33,896 bases of DNA from Candidatus Woesearchaeota archaeon (lineage in GTDB: Archaea; Nanobdellota; Nanobdellia; Woesearchaeales; SKIA01): NCBI GenBank assembly GCA_007116645.1, contig SKIA01000001.1, positions 1 to 33,896 of the forward strand, given 5' to 3'. The stretch's first letter is position 1. Every line of letters begins with the position of its first letter. This document shows, piece by piece, positions 29,814 through 33,896 of the stretch. The position numbers were made by a program, and so were the translations under genes. The notes below the pieces were generated by a model. The model was not told where the DNA came from, did not search any database, and was given only the letters and a program-made list of their open reading frames with translations.

Positions 29814-30974
29814 GTGACACGAGACACAAGTACAATGAAAGTAGGTGAAAAACCGGATGAAGCAACAAATATCCAGTTCTACCTACTCAATCAGCCTGAT
29901 GCAAACATTGATACTAGGCCAGTCAGACGAATAAGTCATGGAGAAGTGTTTGACAGCATGTATGGAGGGCTTGAGGAAGTCATTAGGCACAATAATTTCA
30001 CCAAGCGCAAATTAGGAACTAGAATCGAAACACCGTACTGGAAAGAAGAGCGAGCAGAAGAAGAAGAATCCCTCATGCGCGAATGGTACGCAGGAGTACC
30101 AGAAATCGCTGCTAAAGTACCTGACAAGAACGGAGGCTCCCAAATAATGCGTGTACGTGTACGAGAAGACCTTGAATTCACTAACCATCCAAACCCTGAA
30201 CGTAGAGGCTTAAGAATTCGACAACCCAACATCGTATTTCTCGAAGGCGATGACTCCACACTCATATTTAGAGAAGCAAGAACGTACCCTCCAAACACAA
30301 GAAAGCAAATCGGAAAAAGCATGGGAAGAACCACTGACATGCACTGGCTTCACTCATTCGATAAGCCAGATGGAGGGGAAATCCGTCGAAACATTCTTGA
30401 CCGACAATCAAGAAAACCACGGGCATATATACTCCCTGAACCGTTTCTACATGCAGCTCTTGAAGCAATATACAGCGAGTCAGACCTGCCCAGAATAACC
30501 CCTCACGTCAGGTATGTGGGTGTAAACGAAGAGAGAAGTAGTCTCTTTTCAATCAGGCCCTTTCTCCATCCAGCAGCAGAAAATCCTGTAACAGAACTAA
30601 CCGTAGCACAATACATAGGAACACTCCAAGGATTAGGCATTCGAGCAAGCGAAGACAGGCAAAGAGCTCACTACTGTTGGCAACCAGCACTATCAGAAAG
30701 AGGGTCGCGAGTTCTGATTGACATAGACCCAGACCAATATTTCGCTCTACATAATAATCCTCAAGAAATGAACAGAGATAAAGAAGATTTCATCAGGAAT
30801 ATGGGCAACATAGCGCCAATGATCGCAAAGTCAGAAAGCGTTGAAACCGAAATTCAACGCGCTAAACAAAGAGCCACACCATACGCTGCACGACTTCTAC
30901 ACCACATTCCCTCAGACATCCAAGAAGTAGGTGCACAACTCATACAACAAACGTATCGAGAACAACTACTCTAA
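29814..30974 (+). CDS. Unknown cytosolic protein
   Basis: 386 residues from GTG 29814 (ATG 29835 is the alternative, seven codons on). Soluble, acidic-to-neutral, no signal peptide. No family recognised. Segments of note are SHGEVFDSMYGGLEEV, a late GSRVLIDIDPDQYFAL that superficially recalls the catalytic Asp strand of kinase-like folds, and a helical C-terminus. Without other kinase motifs that is not a call. Convergent with top6A, overlapping it by 4 nt at the stop codons. Confidence 0.7.
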   Translation: MTRDTSTMKVGEKPDEATNIQFYLLNQPDANIDTRPVRRISHGEVFDSMYGGLEEVIRHNNFTKRKLGTRIETPYWKEERAEEEESLMREWYAGVPEIAAKVPDKNGGSQIMRVRVREDLEFTNHPNPERRGLRIRQPNIVFLEGDDSTLIFREARTYPPNTRKQIGKSMGRTTDMHWLHSFDKPDGGEIRRNILDRQSRKPRAYILPEPFLHAALEAIYSESDLPRITPHVRYVGVNEERSSLFSIRPFLHPAAENPVTELTVAQYIGTLQGLGIRASEDRQRAHYCWQPALSERGSRVLIDIDPDQYFALHNNPQEMNRDKEDFIRNMGNIAPMIAKSESVETEIQRAKQRATPYAARLLHHIPSDIQEVGAQLIQQTYREQLL

Positions 30975-32071
30975 TCAAGCCAGCTATCTGGATTCTTGAG
31001 CTTTTGCGGCAAGTAATCGCTGATAACAAAATTTAGGCCGTGCTTTGCAAGCGCTTGCTGTTCAGCACGAACACCCATCTTAAGCTGCTTTTTGAGCGCT
31101 TCTTGCCATCGCTTGTGGTGGGCAACGAACGGATCGTTTTTGAGACCGTCTTTTAGGCGCTTAATATCAACATCCTTGAGTGGGTGTGATGGCAAGTCAT
31201 ATTGTTCAATATCATCAGGTGTGATGCCAAGGTATTTGGCGTTTGGAACACAAAAGAACTCGTTGACGTGAGCAGCATTTCCAGAACCCACAGTAAGCGT
31301 ACGATAAATGTTGAGCATTCCGTACGGATCGCCGTCACAAAACACGTAAACGGGCAACTTGTTTTGGTCCGATAAGAGACGAATAAAACGCCGTGTTGCA
31401 CGAGAAGGAACACCCTTCATACTAATCAAGATGCAATCCTCTTTGTTGTAGAATTTATGTTTGACCAGACGTTGGAACATACCTGCGGTCTCTATTGCAA
31501 TAACGAATTTTGCTTTGGTCTCGAATTTTAGGTGCTCAACTTGTGACGGAATACTGTACGCGCCTGAACCGAATTTTTCACAGTCAATACGCAATTCTTC
31601 GCCCGTGTCTGCATCTCTATCAATGATAATGAGTTTTCCTGCAACAGCACCGCCGTCTTCTTCAGGAATAAAACCGAGTTGTTCTCGTTGAAGACGAAGC
31701 ATTGCCTCAATGTCTTCCATGACCGAGTCTGACTCTGGTTGCTCGTCAAATTTTGCATCGCCCCAGTTTTTAGAAACGTAGTACGCTTCTCTTTTCGTCA
31801 TGATATCATCAGTTTGAACTACCTTTTTCGCTTCGTTTAACAGCAAAACGGTTTGAGCAAACGTCTTGACAGAGGATGCATTCAGCTTTCGTTGTTTTTC
31901 TGAATCGCCAATCACAAAATGACCTTTTTTAGGGTCGTAATCAACGTTTGAAAGTGAGCGAACAGGCGTTTTGAGTACGGGAGCGCGAGCTTTGTGAGCA
32001 GATTCTTTAATGTGCAAAGCTACGCCTTGAATCTTCTTGATTATATCTTCATTCGTCATCTCTTGGCTCAT
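30971..32071 (-). CDS. top6A: DNA topoisomerase VI subunit A
   Basis: 366 residues. Cleavage subunit of type IIB topoisomerase and homologue of Spo11. The winged-helix 5Y-CAP domain has TKREAYYVSKNW with the catalytic tyrosine at about Y98. The Toprim domain has IAIETAG (E194) and FCDGDPYG (D246, D248) for magnesium. All catalytic residues are present. Starts 23 nt inside the end of top6B, so the two subunits are cotranscribed and probably made together. Confidence 0.97.
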   Translation of the reverse strand: MSQEMTNEDIIKKIQGVALHIKESAHKARAPVLKTPVRSLSNVDYDPKKGHFVIGDSEKQRKLNASSVKTFAQTVLLLNEAKKVVQTDDIMTKREAYYVSKNWGDAKFDEQPESDSVMEDIEAMLRLQREQLGFIPEEDGGAVAGKLIIIDRDADTGEELRIDCEKFGSGAYSIPSQVEHLKFETKAKFVIAIETAGMFQRLVKHKFYNKEDCILISMKGVPSRATRRFIRLLSDQNKLPVYVFCDGDPYGMLNIYRTLTVGSGNAAHVNEFFCVPNAKYLGITPDDIEQYDLPSHPLKDVDIKRLKDGLKNDPFVAHHKRWQEALKKQLKMGVRAEQQALAKHGLNFVISDYLPQKLKNPDSWLD

Positions 32072-33713
32072 CGTCGTCCTCCCGTCCTATTTTTGCAAAC
32101 TCTTCGTCATATTCAGTATTCTTTGTAGGGTCAAACTCTACGTTATCAAGCTTTCCACGGTGCTTTTCTAATAAGCCAATCAAGTTTCTTTCTAAGACTT
32201 CGTGGTCTGCACCGTCAAGATCAAGGATTTCTGTCACACCAGAGGCAAGGTGCGGAATGTATTTTTCAATGTACGAGCGCTTTTTGAGCTCTTGCTTGAT
32301 TTTTTGTTTTTTCTTTGTGTACTTTTGCAGTTCACGACCAGCCTCTTGCACCGCAAGCTTCATCTCTTTGATGATGTCATCATAGTGCGCCATCGCTTCT
32401 TTTGCTTCTGACGTAAACGGAACCCACACAGACGCCATGTGCACCAGCACGACCGCTGGTCCACGAGGAAGATTGTTTCCTGATTGATCAAGACCGTAGG
32501 ATTTCCAGTTTGTCTCAGCAACTGCTTTTGTAACCGCACACGCTCCTTGCTGGTAGAGAAGAGGAACTTTATTTGCAAAGCGCATCACATCAACTGAGCC
32601 ATCGCCTTTAAGGTCTCCACCGTACGCAATCGCTGCTTCAATAACAAACGGGTTTCCGCGGTACACTGCAGGCTTTCTTGAGATGGCAGTGTAAAATTCT
32701 GCGTTAATCTCTTTTTTGAGACCCTTAAGTAAAAGTTCTTCGCCCATAGGACTAATACACGTCGTGGGCGGAGCCATGATTTTTGTGTCACGGATACCGC
32801 GCATCATGTCTTCTGCTTGCTGGCGAGAAACCGCTTTGGGTTTCACCTTAGGCGATAGACGTGCTTTTTCTAGGATTTCGTTTGCTACACTGTTTGATAC
32901 TCTACTAAACTCTTCTCGCAAAAACGCTAGAACAGTTTTTTCTTGGGTGTAGCCAAGCATCTTGATAAGCATACCAAGCTCGATACCGTACGGGTGCGGT
33001 TTGATCTCTTCTGGAGTGGGAGGGGCTACTTGTGATGCGCGAGGAAAAAAGTATTGTTCTCCGCGAGGATTAGCGTAGATAAGTTGTAAGTGCGGGTTAA
33101 GAATCGCGGTTTGTTTGAGGTATTCGTCAACGCTTTGCTTACCCTTTGCATAACTTGCTTCAAGGTCGATCTCAATTCTAGTTCCACGCTCTTTTGACCA
33201 CTCTTTTTCTTCTTCTAAAACGATTTCTGCAGCGTTCTTTTTCGTATCAATTTTTAGCTCAAAATAATTAGCTGGCTTATTCGGTGCGGTCTTTGACGTG
33301 ACTTTTGCAGGACGGCCCGTCGTGAGTTGTCCGTACATGACAGACGCTGAGATACCAATACCTTGCTGACCGCGAGACTGTGCCATCTTAAAAAACTTTG
33401 ACCCGTACAAGAGTTTTGCGAAAATCTTAGGAATCTGTGCTTTGACAATACCTGGTCCGTTGTCTTCGACAATGATGCGAAACCGATCATTGCCCATGTC
33501 GACAATCTCAACTTCAAGTTCAGGAAGGATGCCTGCTTCTTCGCATGCGTCAAGCGAGTTATCAACTGCTTCTTTGACAGTTGTAAGAAGTGCTTTTCGT
33601 TGATTATCAAATCCTAATAGGTGCCTGTTTTTCTCAAAAAACTCGGCAATACTAATTTCTCGTTGCTGTGTTGCGAGTTCCTCTGCTGTTGCCACAAATA
33701 CTTTGGAAGACAC
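32049..33713 (-). CDS. top6B: DNA topoisomerase VI subunit B
   Basis: 554 residues as opened from GTG 33713; GHKL ATPase subunit that gates DNA passage. N-box KEAVDNSLDA (E48, N52), G1 box VEDNGPGI (D84), and G2 QSRGQQGIGISASVMYGQ (115-120) form the ATP site, followed by the H2TH and transducer domains, with an acidic C-terminus. An alternative GTG at 33695 (VATAEELATQQ) would be 548 residues and has CTTAAAAA (33718-33725) 23-30 nt upstream, which fits a leaderless start better than 33713; I give the longer frame but favour 33695. Confidence 0.96.
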   Translation of the reverse strand: MSSKVFVATAEELATQQREISIAEFFEKNRHLLGFDNQRKALLTTVKEAVDNSLDACEEAGILPELEVEIVDMGNDRFRIIVEDNGPGIVKAQIPKIFAKLLYGSKFFKMAQSRGQQGIGISASVMYGQLTTGRPAKVTSKTAPNKPANYFELKIDTKKNAAEIVLEEEKEWSKERGTRIEIDLEASYAKGKQSVDEYLKQTAILNPHLQLIYANPRGEQYFFPRASQVAPPTPEEIKPHPYGIELGMLIKMLGYTQEKTVLAFLREEFSRVSNSVANEILEKARLSPKVKPKAVSRQQAEDMMRGIRDTKIMAPPTTCISPMGEELLLKGLKKEINAEFYTAISRKPAVYRGNPFVIEAAIAYGGDLKGDGSVDVMRFANKVPLLYQQGACAVTKAVAETNWKSYGLDQSGNNLPRGPAVVLVHMASVWVPFTSEAKEAMAHYDDIIKEMKLAVQEAGRELQKYTKKKQKIKQELKKRSYIEKYIPHLASGVTEILDLDGADHEVLERNLIGLLEKHRGKLDNVEFDPTKNTEYDEEFAKIGREDDDEPRDDE

Positions 33714-33717
33714 GTGG

Positions 33718-33725
33718 TTTTTAAG
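33718..33725 (-). promoter_or_regulatory. TATA-like box for top6B
   Basis: CTTAAAAA on the minus strand. It is too close to GTG 33713 but 23-30 nt from GTG 33695. Confidence 0.5.
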
Positions 33726-33727
33726 CG

Positions 33728-33874
33728 TTACGTTACCAGAGGAGGAATCGACTGATACCAGTTATAGACGATCAAGAAAAAAACGATTACTCCAAGCACA
33801 ATTAGGATAAAACCTACCTTTGCTTGTAGTGAAATATTTGAGAATCCATCCTTGAGCGTGTCCCACAGTTCCAT
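33728..33874 (-). CDS. Small single-span membrane protein
   Basis: 48 residues beginning MELWDTLKDGFSNISLQAKV, followed by one hydrophobic helix (GFILIVLGVIVFFLIVYNW, about 21-39) and a short tail ending QSIPPLVT. Short but clean: a polar amphipathic N-terminus, one membrane span, its own stop just upstream of the top6B promoter. No family recognised. Sits 14 nt from the top6B GTG at 33713; could be a subunit or regulator of a membrane complex encoded beyond the window edge. Confidence 0.6.
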   Translation of the reverse strand: MELWDTLKDGFSNISLQAKVGFILIVLGVIVFFLIVYNWYQSIPPLVT

Positions 33875-33896
33875 AACGATTAACGAATATTCAATC

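Noticed and set aside
29814..30974. Protein-kinase-like reading of the 386-residue protein
   Set aside because: Only one weak LIDID segment resembles a kinase; no glycine-rich loop or HxD catalytic loop is visible.
1..33896. CRISPR arrays, rRNA genes, insertion sequences
   Set aside because: No regularly spaced repeats, no rRNA signatures and no transposase were seen; the only mobile-type genes are the intein tip and the LAGLIDADG endonuclease.

Overview
This window reads as a piece of an archaeal chromosome, most likely from the DPANN / Woesearchaeota-like radiation (the exact group is inference). The archaeal assignment rests on ABCE1/Rli1, both subunits of topoisomerase VI, an archaeal/eukaryal-type AspRS and a TrmI-type tRNA m1A methyltransferase. 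tRNA genes lack an encoded CCA. TATA-like boxes sit about 22-30 nt upstream of most start codons, the pattern of largely leaderless transcripts; a few genes have a Shine-Dalgarno-like GGAG/AGGTG instead.

Layout. 1-1647 (-): N-terminal 540 residues of a family B DNA polymerase that resembles bacterial Pol II, interrupted at catalytic motif C by the first residues of an intein that runs off the window. 1724-2089: small membrane protein. 2129-2551 (-): a GNA1-like acetyltransferase pseudogene. 2684-9958 (-): a five-gene, fully overlapping sugar-modification operon holding three Gfo/Idh/MocA dehydrogenase modules, a DegT aminotransferase, a three-enzyme fusion (methyltransferase + TIM-barrel isomerase + Gfo/Idh) and an acetyltransferase-nucleotidyltransferase fusion. 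A short divergent control region with a centred 17-bp palindrome separates it from a second nucleotidyltransferase gene (10067) and a metallo-beta-lactamase-fold gene. The gene set fits synthesis of an unusual amino (perhaps N-acetylated or methylated) sugar or aminocyclitol; product and glycosyltransferases are not visible.

11997-18758 holds housekeeping translation genes (aspS, ABCE1, trmI) mixed with membrane and unknown genes. 18798-21193 (-) is an AbrB-like regulator overlapping a large sequon-rich surface protein, preceded by two identical 13-bp palindromes. 21332-23572 has tRNA-Arg abutting a NUDIX gene, a 35-residue three-CxxC microprotein, tRNA-Cys with a downstream copy of its 3' end, a DUF1761 protein and MscL. 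23590-26294 has a secreted protein, MscS diverging from an arrestin-like gene over one shared TATA-like box, and a free-standing LAGLIDADG endonuclease beside tRNA-Asn. 26397-30974 contains a YbaK deacylase, a split GNAT gene behind a possible structured leader, and several unrecognised secreted or cytosolic proteins. 30971-33874 (-) is a 48-residue membrane protein followed by top6B-top6A.

The strongest candidates for something new are the sugar island with its unusual domain fusions and symmetrical control region, the intein in a Pol II-like polymerase, the three-CxxC microprotein, and several short exact repeats at tRNA 3' ends and around one ORF. All functional statements come from reading motifs by eye; no database search was run.
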